Shown: one piece after another, positions 42,878 through 51,821 of the stretch | Numbering within the stretch: the first letter of the stretch is position 1 | How the letters are laid out: the number at the start of each line of letters is the position of its first letter | From: Neokomagataea thailandica NBRC 106555 | Lineage (GTDB): Bacteria; Pseudomonadota; Alphaproteobacteria; Acetobacterales; Acetobacteraceae | Direction: 5' to 3' | Assembly (NCBI RefSeq): GCF_001598495.1 | Contig: NZ_BCZB01000001.1 | Location: 186,001-250,000 of the forward strand | DNA: 64,000 nt | Made by a program: the position numbers and the translations under genes | Notes under the pieces: generated by a model | What the model saw: the letters and a program-made list of their open reading frames with translations, nothing else | What the model was told of the DNA's origin: nothing | Database searches by the model: none

Positions 42878-45277
42878 ATGCATTCGTATCGTTCGACCCC
42901 GCACTCTACACGTAAAGCGCTTCTTTTGATGACGTGCTTGGCCGGGCTGGGCTCTGTTGCGGCATCATCTGCACGAGCAGTTACGCCACATAAGGGCCGT
43001 GCTCATGTTGTTGCGCATCATGCTCAACAGAGTGCTCCTGCCGTGGCTTCTGCGCCAGCAGCTCGGGCTGTGCCTGTGATGGCGAAAAAGCCACGCCCGA
43101 CGTCTGTCAATGCAGGCGATGCAGAGCATGTGACGGTTTCAATGTCACGCCAGTCTCATAGTCGTGGTGGCGGGATGATGCGCGTTGAGACGGCGCCTTA
43201 TGCAGTGCAGACGGTGACGAAGGCTTTTATCGCGACGAAGAGCCCGACGAGTACGGCGCTGAACCTCATTCAGAACTTGCCGAGTGTGAGCGTTTCCAGC
43301 CCGGATACATCTGGCATGCAAGGCGGGGCGATCCAGAGCCGCAGCCTGACGGATGCTGACATGGCGCTGATGCTGGACAATGCGCCAGCCCAGAGTGCGA
43401 CATATCTGGCGGAAAATATTGATTCGGAAAACCTTGATAGCGTCAGCATGATGCCGGGTTCTTCGCCGATTGATATGCCAGCAACGTCTGCAGCGGCTGG
43501 TGTGATGAACGAAACGTCCCATGATCCGGACCACAAATTTGGTGGTATGATGGATTTTTCTTACGGGACAAATAACCTGTCGCGTGAGTTTTTCCGCCTT
43601 GAATCGGGTGATCTGGGGCGTACGGGTGTGCGGAGCTATCTGTCATTCTCTAATAGCCATGCGCGCTCTTGGATGGGGGCAGGCATCAACCAGCGACGTC
43701 ACCTTGATTTCGGTCTGCGGAAAGACTGGGATAATGGCTCGTTTGCAAAAGTGTTTATGTCATGGAACTCTGAGAACTTTGTTATTGATCGTTATCCGAC
43801 GGCTACAGAGTTCTTTACGTATAAGCATACTGGGCAGGGCTACGGTCGTAAGGCCGAGTTTGACAAGGCCGGGAATGATTACTGGAAGAACAATGTTGAC
43901 CATTGGAACCAGCTTTTCCTAACAGCACCGATGCATTTTGTGCTGAGTGACAAGCTACAGTTCGATTTGCGCCCATATTATAGCTGGGGCCGTGGCTGGG
44001 ATGGGTCGTCCGGTGGTTTTGCTTCTAATGGGATGACTTATGGCAATGGTCAGGCAATTGCTGTTGGCACGCCATTGACCAGCTATTTCCAAGAAGATGG
44101 TGCGTTGGATGTCGGGGCTACGGCGAAGCTGGGCTATGATGTTGATCAGCATAACCACATTGATGTGGGTTATTGGTACGAAAATCAGGACTACACCCAG
44201 CATTTCCCGACGAGCGTTACGAAACCTGACGGGGCGAACCCAAGCCCAAATGAGGGATCATACCAGGTTTTCTCTAATGGTGCGCGTTCTAACCCGGGCA
44301 ATACCACTGGGTATGAAGTGCATTCGCTCTTCCTTCAGGACACGGCAAAGTATTTGGACAACCGCTTGCAAATCAATGCAGGGTTTAAGTACGTCATGTC
44401 TAATATGTGGTATGTTCAGTATCCCAGCCAGGTGCGTATGGGGCAGAATTTGACGGCACCGTTGCCGCATTTCTCTGTGAGCTATCGCATTAATGAGCAC
44501 CATCAGGTGTACATCAATGCCGAGGGTGATTTTCGCCAGCCAGCATCTTCTGCGATTGCAAACACGGCCTATACGGGTGTTGCGCCGAAAAACCAGTATT
44601 CGATTAAAGAAGAGCTGGGTTATCGCTACAATGATGATCATGTCATCGTTGATTTGGATCTCTTTAATTACAACATCACAAACCGTTTGCTGTCCACGTA
44701 TGTTGGCAACAACCAATACGGTGTAGTGAATGCGGGTAATCAAACGGCGCGCGGTGTGGATGTGATGGCATCGTTGCAGCCGATTTATGGTTTCAGCCCA
44801 TATGTTTCGTTTGAGTATCTGAATGCGCGTTTGGATACGAACATTGCCGCTTCTGATGTGCTGGGGAATCTGACGGCCTTCCGCACGAAGGGTACGCAAG
44901 CACCGATGGCGCCGCATGTGATGGCGAACTTTGGCATGACCTACACAAATGCAGGTTTCTTCGCGAACGCGACGATGCATTATACAGGTCCGCAATCTGT
45001 GACGATCGCAGGTGATCAACGTATGCCCGGGTACATCACGGATACGCTGTCTCTTGGTTATCACTTCAAGCCAGTATGGTATGCGCAGTCTCCGACGGTT
45101 CGTTTGAACTTCACGAATTTGACGGGCGCTGTGGTGCGGACGGGTGCTGTTGGTGTTGGTACCAATGCAACGGCTGTTCGTTTGATGAATGGCAATATGT
45201 CTGGTGCGGGTTCAAGCGCGCAGTTCTTTGTGCAGCCGCGCTTCAGTATGACGGGTACGATCTCTACGTCGTTCTAA
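42878..45277 (+). CDS. TonB-dependent receptor (large)
   Basis: A 799-residue outer-membrane protein. A signal peptide (ALLLMTCLAGLGSVAASSARA) is followed by an unusually long, Ala/His/Pro-rich linker (about 35-90). The plug domain comes next (YAVQTVTKAFIATKSPTSTALNL, then LPSVSVSSPDTSG and the SLTDADMALMLDNAP segment) and then the barrel. The final strand ends MTGTISTSF with the terminal Phe. The ligand is unknown. It differs from both receptors at 29796-34403 and is closest to poorly characterised TonB receptors common in acetic acid bacteria. A strong terminator follows, and there are no cotranscribed neighbours. Confidence 0.92.
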   Translation: MHSYRSTPHSTRKALLLMTCLAGLGSVAASSARAVTPHKGRAHVVAHHAQQSAPAVASAPAARAVPVMAKKPRPTSVNAGDAEHVTVSMSRQSHSRGGGMMRVETAPYAVQTVTKAFIATKSPTSTALNLIQNLPSVSVSSPDTSGMQGGAIQSRSLTDADMALMLDNAPAQSATYLAENIDSENLDSVSMMPGSSPIDMPATSAAAGVMNETSHDPDHKFGGMMDFSYGTNNLSREFFRLESGDLGRTGVRSYLSFSNSHARSWMGAGINQRRHLDFGLRKDWDNGSFAKVFMSWNSENFVIDRYPTATEFFTYKHTGQGYGRKAEFDKAGNDYWKNNVDHWNQLFLTAPMHFVLSDKLQFDLRPYYSWGRGWDGSSGGFASNGMTYGNGQAIAVGTPLTSYFQEDGALDVGATAKLGYDVDQHNHIDVGYWYENQDYTQHFPTSVTKPDGANPSPNEGSYQVFSNGARSNPGNTTGYEVHSLFLQDTAKYLDNRLQINAGFKYVMSNMWYVQYPSQVRMGQNLTAPLPHFSVSYRINEHHQVYINAEGDFRQPASSAIANTAYTGVAPKNQYSIKEELGYRYNDDHVIVDLDLFNYNITNRLLSTYVGNNQYGVVNAGNQTARGVDVMASLQPIYGFSPYVSFEYLNARLDTNIAASDVLGNLTAFRTKGTQAPMAPHVMANFGMTYTNAGFFANATMHYTGPQSVTIAGDQRMPGYITDTLSLGYHFKPVWYAQSPTVRLNFTNLTGAVVRTGAVGVGTNATAVRLMNGNMSGAGSSAQFFVQPRFSMTGTISTSF

Positions 45278-45299
45278 GTGCTTAGGGTATAAAGACCTG

Positions 45300-45340
45300 T
45301 AAAAAGGGCCTGCCAGATTATTCTGGCAGGCCCTTTTTTA
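45300..45340 (+). terminator. Rho-independent terminator after the third TonB receptor
   Basis: AAAAAGGGCCTGCCAG (45301-45316) pairs with CTGGCAGGCCCTTTTT (45323-45338) around a 6-base loop: a 16-base-pair perfect stem with a T-run. Confidence 0.95.
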
Positions 45341-45431
45341 TGTTCTGCCCGTATGCTCGGCGGCATATCCATGGCTGAGTGTTTCGTAATGGTCAGGTGC
45401 TATGCTCTCCCGCGTTCGGAGAGCATAGCGT

Positions 45432-46781
45432 TCAAGCGCGCTGAGACTGTACCACTTCTTTGATGCGATAAGCTGCATAAAAGACAATGACGCTTAAAGT
45501 ACTGGCAAACAGTGTGGATCTGCCAGATGCGGAATACAGCATGCCAATAATGACAACGGCAATGCCAACTAGGCTTGCCGTACTGATCCAACGTGGCATG
45601 ACAAAGAGTGCAGATTGCTCATCACGAAGGGAGCGGTGGGCACAGATGACGAGAGCATAAACCACCAAAATGACTGCGCCAGAGGCGCCGAGCAAAAAAG
45701 CAAAGAGTACATCTGGTGATAGGATGGAACAGCCGGCAACGATCAGGCCAAAGAGGCTGCAACCGGCAATGGCGCGTTGCGGCAGGCGTTGCTTAGACAG
45801 TTTTGCGAACCAAGAGGGGGCATCTTTACGCGCGGCTAGGCCTTGTAGGGTGCGGGATGTAATGTAGATGGAAGAGTTCAGGCATGAAATCACGGCACTT
45901 AGGATGACCACTTTCATTAAGAAAGGTGCGCCCGGTATGCCGATGGTTTCCATGGCAGTGACGAAGGGAGAGTGCCCAGGGTGAATGTTTGTCCATGGCA
46001 CGAGGCACAGAATAAGAGCAACGGATAGAAGGTAGAAAACCATAATCCGTAGGCCGGTCGAGCGTGTGACTTTTGCGATATTCCCGCCCGCATCTTTGGT
46101 TTCTGCGGCTGCCATGGTCGCTGATTCAGAGCCGATCATTGAGAAAAGAACGCTTGGAATCGCGGTGAGGACCGCAAAGATCCCATGTGGAACAGGCCCC
46201 CCGCCAGTGTTCAAATTATGAACGACAGAAGGGGGTGGGCCGACAAAATGGAGTAGAGCGGCCAAGCCGAGTGCGCAAAACCCTAAGACGCAGATGACTT
46301 TGATGAGAGAAAGCCAGAACTCACATTCCCCAAAGAGGCGGACCGAAATCAGATTCAGAAGGTTAACGGTGATGATGAGGCCAATGGCAATGACCCATAC
46401 GGGGAGGGCGACCCATTCGGAAATGGCGATGGCACCGGCAATGGCTTCTGCCCCGATGACGATGGCCCAGAAGAACCAATAGAGCCAACCGGCGACAAAT
46501 CCGGCGGCTGGTCCGCAACCGACGCGAACACAATCCACAAATGATCCGATGCCGGGGCGTGCTAGTAGCATTTCCCCAAGCAGGCGCATCACAATAACGA
46601 CGAGTAGGCCTGTCGCCGCATAAGCAAGGAGGACGGCGGGGCCTGCAAGAGCGATGGACGCAGAGCTTCCCACGAATAATCCGGCACCAATGACGCCACC
46701 TAGAGCGATCATTGTAACGTGCCGATCTTGTAATGTCCCGGTTGGAGCATTCTCGTGAGAGGTGTGGTGAATTATCGCCAT
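45432..46781 (-). CDS. Amino acid permease (APC superfamily)
   Basis: A 449-residue inner-membrane transporter with 12 predicted helices. The N-terminal motif LQDRHVTMIALGGVIGAGLFVGSS is diagnostic of the AAT family (GabP/AnsP/ProY group). TGLLVVIVMRLLGEMLLARP, SVLFSMIGSESATMAAAETKD and CLNSSIYITSRTLQGLA are further family blocks. It imports an amino acid by H+ symport; specificity (GABA, asparagine, proline and others) is not clear. The ATG at 46781 gives a normal N-terminus. The frame extends upstream to 46895, but that part resembles no family member. Confidence 0.92.
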   Translation of the reverse strand: MAIIHHTSHENAPTGTLQDRHVTMIALGGVIGAGLFVGSSASIALAGPAVLLAYAATGLLVVIVMRLLGEMLLARPGIGSFVDCVRVGCGPAAGFVAGWLYWFFWAIVIGAEAIAGAIAISEWVALPVWVIAIGLIITVNLLNLISVRLFGECEFWLSLIKVICVLGFCALGLAALLHFVGPPPSVVHNLNTGGGPVPHGIFAVLTAIPSVLFSMIGSESATMAAAETKDAGGNIAKVTRSTGLRIMVFYLLSVALILCLVPWTNIHPGHSPFVTAMETIGIPGAPFLMKVVILSAVISCLNSSIYITSRTLQGLAARKDAPSWFAKLSKQRLPQRAIAGCSLFGLIVAGCSILSPDVLFAFLLGASGAVILVVYALVICAHRSLRDEQSALFVMPRWISTASLVGIAVVIIGMLYSASGRSTLFASTLSVIVFYAAYRIKEVVQSQRA

Positions 46782-46942
46782 GAAGCCATTATGTGTTGTG
46801 GATGGGAATGTGCGGAGTGGCCGATATAAAAAGGCCAGCTTATTTTCAAACATAGAATTGGCCCTGCGGGAAGAAGTGCTTTCTGGGGCGTTCAACGTGC
46901 TGGTGCGCGTTTTTGTGTGAGAGGGTTTTGCAAAATGGCCAT

Positions 46943-46980
46943 AAAAAAAGCGCTCCAGCAGGAAGCTGAAGCGCTTTTGA
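46943..46980 (-). terminator. Rho-independent terminator after gltX
   Basis: A 14-base-pair stem with one mismatch (46946-46959 with 46965-46978) and a seven-T run on the minus strand. It lies about 30 bases beyond the gltX stop. Confidence 0.92.
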
Positions 46981-47006
46981 AAGAGGAAGGCTGGGGCCGG
47001 CCTGTG

Positions 47007-48341
47007 TTAGGCGCGGATAGCATCCTTAAGACGTGAGATGACGCGCTCCCGCCCCATGAGAGCCAGAAGTGTTGGTAGGTCGGGGCCTTTTTCTTCTGCT
47101 GTCAAAGCAAGGCGCAGTGGCATGAAAAGTGTCTTTCCCTTGCGGTTTGTGCGCTCTTTGAGAATGTTGGTCCATTCTTTCCATGTGTCTTCACTCCATG
47201 GAGAGTCTGGCAATGTGTCCAGGGCGGTTTGCAGGAAGTCACGGTCATCTGGCTGCGGTGGTGAGATGATGGTGCCTTGTGTGACGTCCCACCAATGTGG
47301 AATCTCTGCAGAGATATCGACGTTACCGCGTACGGCGTTCCAGAACTCTTCTGTTGCTTCTGCCGGGAGATGCGCCTTGGCTTTCTCAAATGGCAGATTG
47401 TGCAGAGCTTTACGGTTCAGCGCGAGAAGCTGGCGCATGTCAAAGCGTGCGGCTGATTTGGAGACATGGGAGATGTCGTAGGAATCAATCGCTTCTTGCA
47501 TGGTGATGACATCGGGATCATCGGATGTGCCGACGCGTGCGATGTAGGATACGATGCTCATTGGCTCAATGCCGTCGGCGCGTAGGGATTTGAGGCCGAG
47601 AGAATCAAAGCGCTTGGAGAGCTTGCCGCCATCGGTGTCGAGTAGCAGTGGAAGATGAGCGAAGGTGAACGGTGCAGGCTTGCCGGTGATGGCCTCGGCA
47701 ATATCAATCTGCACACCGGTATTCGTGATGTGGTCTTCACCGCGCATAATATGCGTGATGCCCATTTCGAGGTCATCAATGACGGATGCCAGCGTGTAGA
47801 GAATCGTGCCGTCTGCACGAATCAAAACGGGGTCAGAAATGGCGGTGAGCTTAACGGAGCACTCATCCATGACGAGGTCGTTCCACTTTTTGCTGCCATC
47901 GGTCAGCTTGAAACGCCAGTAAGGGACTTTACCGTTTGCTTCCGCACGTGCGCGCTGGTCTGCGGTGAGCTTGAGCATTGCGCGGTCATAAAGGGGTGGC
48001 TTGCCTGCGCGGATACGCATTTCGCGCTTCGCGTTGAGTTCATGCTCGCTTTCAAAGCATGGGTATAGGCGGCCAGATGCCTTTAGTTTTTCGATGACGG
48101 CATCATAAATGTCCCGTCGTTCGGACTGGCGTACTTCCTCATCCCAGTTCAAGCCGAGCCATGCGAGGTCACGGTGGATGCCGTCCACATATTCCGGGCG
48201 GCTACGGGATGTGTCCGTATCGTCAAGGCGCAGAATAAAGCGGCCACCATGGCGGCGCGCAAAGAGATAGTTAGCAACGGCCTGACGCGCGTTACCAACG
48301 TGAAGATAACCAGTTGGGGAGGGTGCAAAGCGCAGTTTCAT
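47007..48341 (-). CDS. gltX: Glutamyl-tRNA synthetase
   Basis: Class I synthetase, 444 residues. The HIGH-type motif is HVGN in FAPSPTGYLHVGNARQAV, and the KMSKS-type loop is KLSKR in DGGKLSKRFDSLG. YWRFKLTDGS, SDPVLIRADGTILYTLASVIDD and the THIMRGEDHITNTGVQI block are typical of bacterial GluRS. Acetic acid bacteria often have two GluRS paralogues, discriminating or not. Which type this is, and whether it charges tRNA-Gln, cannot be decided here. It is divergent from the RlmL-like gene. Confidence 0.97.
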   Translation of the reverse strand: MKLRFAPSPTGYLHVGNARQAVANYLFARRHGGRFILRLDDTDTSRSRPEYVDGIHRDLAWLGLNWDEEVRQSERRDIYDAVIEKLKASGRLYPCFESEHELNAKREMRIRAGKPPLYDRAMLKLTADQRARAEANGKVPYWRFKLTDGSKKWNDLVMDECSVKLTAISDPVLIRADGTILYTLASVIDDLEMGITHIMRGEDHITNTGVQIDIAEAITGKPAPFTFAHLPLLLDTDGGKLSKRFDSLGLKSLRADGIEPMSIVSYIARVGTSDDPDVITMQEAIDSYDISHVSKSAARFDMRQLLALNRKALHNLPFEKAKAHLPAEATEEFWNAVRGNVDISAEIPHWWDVTQGTIISPPQPDDRDFLQTALDTLPDSPWSEDTWKEWTNILKERTNRKGKTLFMPLRLALTAEEKGPDLPTLLALMGRERVISRLKDAIRA

Positions 48342-48450
48342 GCCGTCTTAATGCCTTATCGTTTTCGTGCTGGCCAGAGTGTTGTGCTGTGTTGGGCGTT
48401 ATAGTGTGTTTTACGTCATTTCAACATTGCTCATAGCGCTGCTTCCTGTC

Positions 48451-49587
48451 ATGCACGGCATCATGACAACATCCACTGATTTTGAGATTTTTCTGGCCGC
48501 GCCTCCCGGGTTGGAAATGGTTTTGGCTGATGAGATTCGGCTGAAAGGTTTTAAGCGTCCGCGTATTGTTCCCGGTGGTGTGACAATTCGTGGTGGATGG
48601 CCGGAAGTCTGGCGTGCGAATTTGTGGATTCGTGGTGCGAGTCGCGTTTTGGCGCGTATTGCGTCGTTTCATGTGCGCCATTTGGCACAATTGGATGATC
48701 TGGCGCGTGCGGTGGAATGGTCGGCCTTATTGCGGCCTGATGTACCCGTACAGGTTGAGGCGCATTGTGCCGGGTCACGCCTCTATCATAGCGGGGCTGT
48801 GGCAGAGCGGATTGGTAAAGCGATACATGCCACACTCGGTGCGCCTCTGGCTGAGGGCGATGTCGAACCATCTGTAACGGTGATGGCCCGTATTGAGCGC
48901 GATGTCTGCGTTTTGAGTTTGGATACATCAGGCGCGTTGTTGCATCGCCGTGGGTTTAAGCAGGCTGTGAACCGCGCACCCATTCGTGAGACCATGGCGG
49001 CACTCTTTTTGATGCGCTGTGGTTATACGGGACAGGAGCCTGTTGTGGACCCGATGTGTGGTTCGGGCACCTTTATTTTGGAAGCGGCTGAAATCGCTGC
49101 GCGGTTGAACCCGGGGCGTGGTCGTTCATTCGCGTTCCAGCATTTGGCGACGTATGACGCAGAGCGCTGGGAGGCGATGCGTGCCGTGCGGAGCACACGT
49201 GCCGTTGAAGCGACGTGTTATGGTTATGACCGTGATGCGGGGGCTGTGCGTATGGCGGGTGATAATGCTGAGCGTGCAGGGGTGAGTGCTGGCGTGCATT
49301 TCGCGCAGCAGCCGATTAGTGCTCTGAAGCCTCCGACCGAAACGCCAGGGTTGGTGATTGTAAACCCACCGTATGGGGCGCGTATTGGTGAAGCAGATGC
49401 GCTGGTGCCGTTATACCGGAGTTTCGGTCAGGTGATGAAGGAGCGCTTTAGTGGCTGGCGTGTGGGGATGGTGAGTGCCGTTCCACGCTTAGCGCAGGCT
49501 ACGGGGCTGCCTTTCGTGGCACCTGAGGCACCTATCCCGCATGGTGGCTTGCGGGTGAGTTTGTACCGGACTGACCCGTTGGCATGA
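48451..49587 (+). CDS. THUMP-domain 23S rRNA methyltransferase (RlmL/RlmK-like N-terminal type)
   Basis: SAM-dependent N2-guanine methyltransferase, about 378 residues. An N-terminal THUMP-type RNA-binding region (FEIFLAAPPGLEMVLADEIRLKG) is followed by the UPF0020-type region: LLHRRGFKQAVNRAPIRETMAA, then the SAM site DPMCGSGTFILEAAEIA, and the catalytic NPPY motif in IVNPPYGARIGE. It resembles the RlmL half, modifying G2445 of 23S rRNA. It lacks the RlmK domain fused in E. coli. The start is either 48451 or 48463; neither has a clear ribosome-binding site. Confidence 0.88.
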   Translation: MHGIMTTSTDFEIFLAAPPGLEMVLADEIRLKGFKRPRIVPGGVTIRGGWPEVWRANLWIRGASRVLARIASFHVRHLAQLDDLARAVEWSALLRPDVPVQVEAHCAGSRLYHSGAVAERIGKAIHATLGAPLAEGDVEPSVTVMARIERDVCVLSLDTSGALLHRRGFKQAVNRAPIRETMAALFLMRCGYTGQEPVVDPMCGSGTFILEAAEIAARLNPGRGRSFAFQHLATYDAERWEAMRAVRSTRAVEATCYGYDRDAGAVRMAGDNAERAGVSAGVHFAQQPISALKPPTETPGLVIVNPPYGARIGEADALVPLYRSFGQVMKERFSGWRVGMVSAVPRLAQATGLPFVAPEAPIPHGGLRVSLYRTDPLA

Positions 49588-49727
49588 GGGTATTCTTCGG
49601 CGCAGCGAGCTTCTACGTTTTTTGAACCTGTCTTAGGTTTATGCGCCGCGTGGTATAGAGCTCAAATATACCAACAGCGATGATCTTCACCCGGCCAGGC
49701 GCATAGCATCGAGCCGGGTGAGGCCGA

Positions 49728-50387
49728 TTAGGACGCGGCTTCTTCGTTCTTTTCTTCTGCTGATTCAGCAGCTTCATTAAACGAAGGGCGCGGAGCTGCT
49801 GCTTCCGTGATCATTTCAAGCTGGCCGGTAATCTGGCCACCTTCTTCAACCTGCAGGCGACGGCACTTTGCTTTGCCAATCAGGCGGCCACTGGCGCGAA
49901 TGGTCAGGCTACCATTGACGGTCAATGTGCCGTCCACGGTACCTGCGACTTCGGCGTCTTCAACTTCGACAGCGCCACGGAATACGCCGCCCTGAGCGAC
50001 TTCCAGTTCCGTTGCGGTGATCAGGCTGGACTCGACCGTACCTTCAACGACCAGACGCTCTGCATCCTGTACGGAGCCTTGAACGCTGATGCCACGGCCC
50101 ACGACGAGCGTGCGGCGCTCTGGGCCGTTATGGCGTGCGGCACCAGGAGGGGTCACACCGGGACGTGCTGCTGCGCCGGGAGAAGGAGGAGTAGGGAAGG
50201 GAGTGCGACCCATGGCGGCGTCCTTTGGTTGTGAGGATTCGTTATGTGGCTGTGCGGTATCGTCCGGCGCAGAAGGTGCGTCGGTCGTTTGTTGGGCATC
50301 AGGCCGATTAGAAAAGATAGGTGGGCCCGAGAGCTTATTGTTCTCGGCAGACTTGGTGTCTTCTTCCGGTTTGCGTCTTCTGAACAA
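49728..50387 (-). CDS. Bactofilin (polymer-forming cytoskeletal protein)
   Basis: A 219-residue protein with three parts. A polar, Pro/Ala-rich N-terminal tail (about 1-90) comes first. The central bactofilin core follows (about 92-190, with RTLVVGRGISVQGSVQDAERLVVEGTVE split across strands), made of a right-handed beta-helix of short repeats such as GTVDGTLTVNGSLTIRASG. An acidic tail ends the protein. Bactofilins polymerise without nucleotide and organise the cell envelope or stalk. The start appears to be TTG (50385-50387), unusual but giving the typical MFRRRK start; an internal ATG (residue 59) would remove the tail. No M23 peptidase gene is adjacent, unlike some bactofilin loci. Confidence 0.88.
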   Translation of the reverse strand: MFRRRKPEEDTKSAENNKLSGPPIFSNRPDAQQTTDAPSAPDDTAQPHNESSQPKDAAMGRTPFPTPPSPGAAARPGVTPPGAARHNGPERRTLVVGRGISVQGSVQDAERLVVEGTVESSLITATELEVAQGGVFRGAVEVEDAEVAGTVDGTLTVNGSLTIRASGRLIGKAKCRRLQVEEGGQITGQLEMITEAAAPRPSFNEAAESAEEKNEEAAS

Positions 50388-50676
50388 AGGAACCCCGCTA
50401 CGGATCTGAAGGAAGGATACTTAGTCTCGGACGTGTACCCCAACGAACGCTGAGAGCGAGGGCGGGACAAGACCTAAAACTACGCTTACACGTTCTCGCC
50501 CTTGGCGGACAACCCGTGGAAATGTCGTAATGAGTTATTCTTTTGGAGAGGTCGTTAAAGGGGAAGAAGGAGGGGTGTGTTGGCGTGGGATTAGAGAAGC
50601 GATAAAAACATGTTGATTTGATGGCGCAGCTAGCGTCTTTGAGCGTTAATTCTCACTCTTAATTGTGGAAACGTGC

Positions 50677-51648
50677 ATGTCTGCTTCTTATGATATTCTG
50701 TGCATCGGCAATGCTATTGTCGATATTCTTGCTTCTGTTTCTCATGAGACGGTGACAGCGCTTGGGGCTGTTCCGGGTAGCATGACGTTGATTGATGCGG
50801 CGACCGCTCATGATATTGAAGCACGTATTCAGGTTGAGCAGGTTTCTGGCGGTGGATCTGGTGCCAATACAGCCGCCGTTGCAGCCCGTATGGGGGCGAA
50901 GGTTGCTTACTTGGGGAAAGTAGCCGCGGATAAAGCCGGCGAAGATTTTGCGCGTGATATGAGTGCGCAGGGTTTGTATTTCCCGTCTGCGCCGCTTGTG
51001 GACTCTACCCCGACGGCACGTTGCATTGTGCTGGTAACGCCGGATGGTCAACGCACCATGTTTACCTATTTGGGGGCCTGCACGGAGTTCACGACGGAGG
51101 ATGTCGCGGCGCAGACGGTTGAGAATTCAGCAATTACTTATTTGGAAGGCTATTTGTTCGATAAGCCGCAAGCGCAGGCAGCTTTGATCCGTGCGGCGGA
51201 ATTGGCGCAAAAAGCAGGAAAGCGTGTTGCGCTGACTTTGTCCGATACGTTCTGTGTTGAGCGTCACCGTGACGCATTCCGTACGCTGATTTCGAAGCAT
51301 GTGGATGTATTATTTGCCAATGAAGCGGAGTTGCAAGCTCTGTACCAAGTCACGGATACGGACGCAGCTTTGGTCGCCGTTGGGCATGATGTGTCTTTAG
51401 CGGCAGTGACCCGTGGTGCTGAGGGCTCTGTTGTTGTGGCGAATGGTGAGCGTCATGATGTGGTGACTCAGCCGGTGAATGTTGTGGACACAACAGGTGC
51501 GGGTGATGCGTTTGCGGCTGGTTTCCTAGCGGGCTTGGCTAAGGGTCATGACCTGACGGTATGTGCGCAATTGGGCAATAAAGCAGCAGGCGCTATCATT
51601 ACGCGTCTTGGTGCGCGCCCGGCAGAAGATTTTACGCTGAAGGCGTAA
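50677..51648 (+). CDS. PfkB-family adenosine-kinase-like sugar kinase
   Basis: A 323-residue kinase. The start MSASYDILCIGNAIVDILA is the family N-terminus, followed by substrate-site GGGSGANTAAVAARMGA and lid region elements. The C-terminal anion-hole motif NVVDTTGAGDAFAAGFLAG carries the catalytic Asp. Features such as YLEGYLFDKPQAQ and FANEAELQALYQV place it with the adenosine kinase-like PfkB proteins widespread in alphaproteobacteria, probably acting on nucleosides or sugars. A GTG at 50665 is an alternative start. It is not near any nucleoside transport gene. Confidence 0.88.
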   Translation: MSASYDILCIGNAIVDILASVSHETVTALGAVPGSMTLIDAATAHDIEARIQVEQVSGGGSGANTAAVAARMGAKVAYLGKVAADKAGEDFARDMSAQGLYFPSAPLVDSTPTARCIVLVTPDGQRTMFTYLGACTEFTTEDVAAQTVENSAITYLEGYLFDKPQAQAALIRAAELAQKAGKRVALTLSDTFCVERHRDAFRTLISKHVDVLFANEAELQALYQVTDTDAALVAVGHDVSLAAVTRGAEGSVVVANGERHDVVTQPVNVVDTTGAGDAFAAGFLAGLAKGHDLTVCAQLGNKAAGAIITRLGARPAEDFTLKA

Positions 51649-51654
51649 GGTTGG

Positions 51655-51689
51655 TGTGCCTCAGGCTGAATTGTGCAGCCTGAGGCACA
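51655..51689 (+). terminator. Hairpin after the adenosine-kinase-like gene
   Basis: TGTGCCTCAGGCTG (51655-51668) and CAGCCTGAGGCACA (51676-51689) form a perfect 14-base-pair stem with a 7-base loop, just after the stop. The T-run is poor. Confidence 0.6.
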
Positions 51690-51751
51690 TATGTGAGATC
51701 ACGGCGCCAGATAAGATACGCGTTTATTGAGATAAACGTTTCGTGGGGTGG

Positions 51752-51804
51752 CTTTCAGTTCAACGGAACAACAGGCTTCGAACGATCGTGCTCCAGACTG
51801 AAAG
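51752..51804 (-). terminator. Inverted repeat beyond the hpnK 3' end
   Basis: CTTTCAGT (51752-51759) is matched by ACTGAAAG (51797-51804) with a 37-base loop. A shorter 7-base stem with a 4-base loop lies at 51721-51738. They sit downstream of hpnK on the minus strand and may be part of its 3' end. Neither is a classic terminator. Confidence 0.3.
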
Positions 51805-51821
51805 TGTTTTTAGATAAAGCC

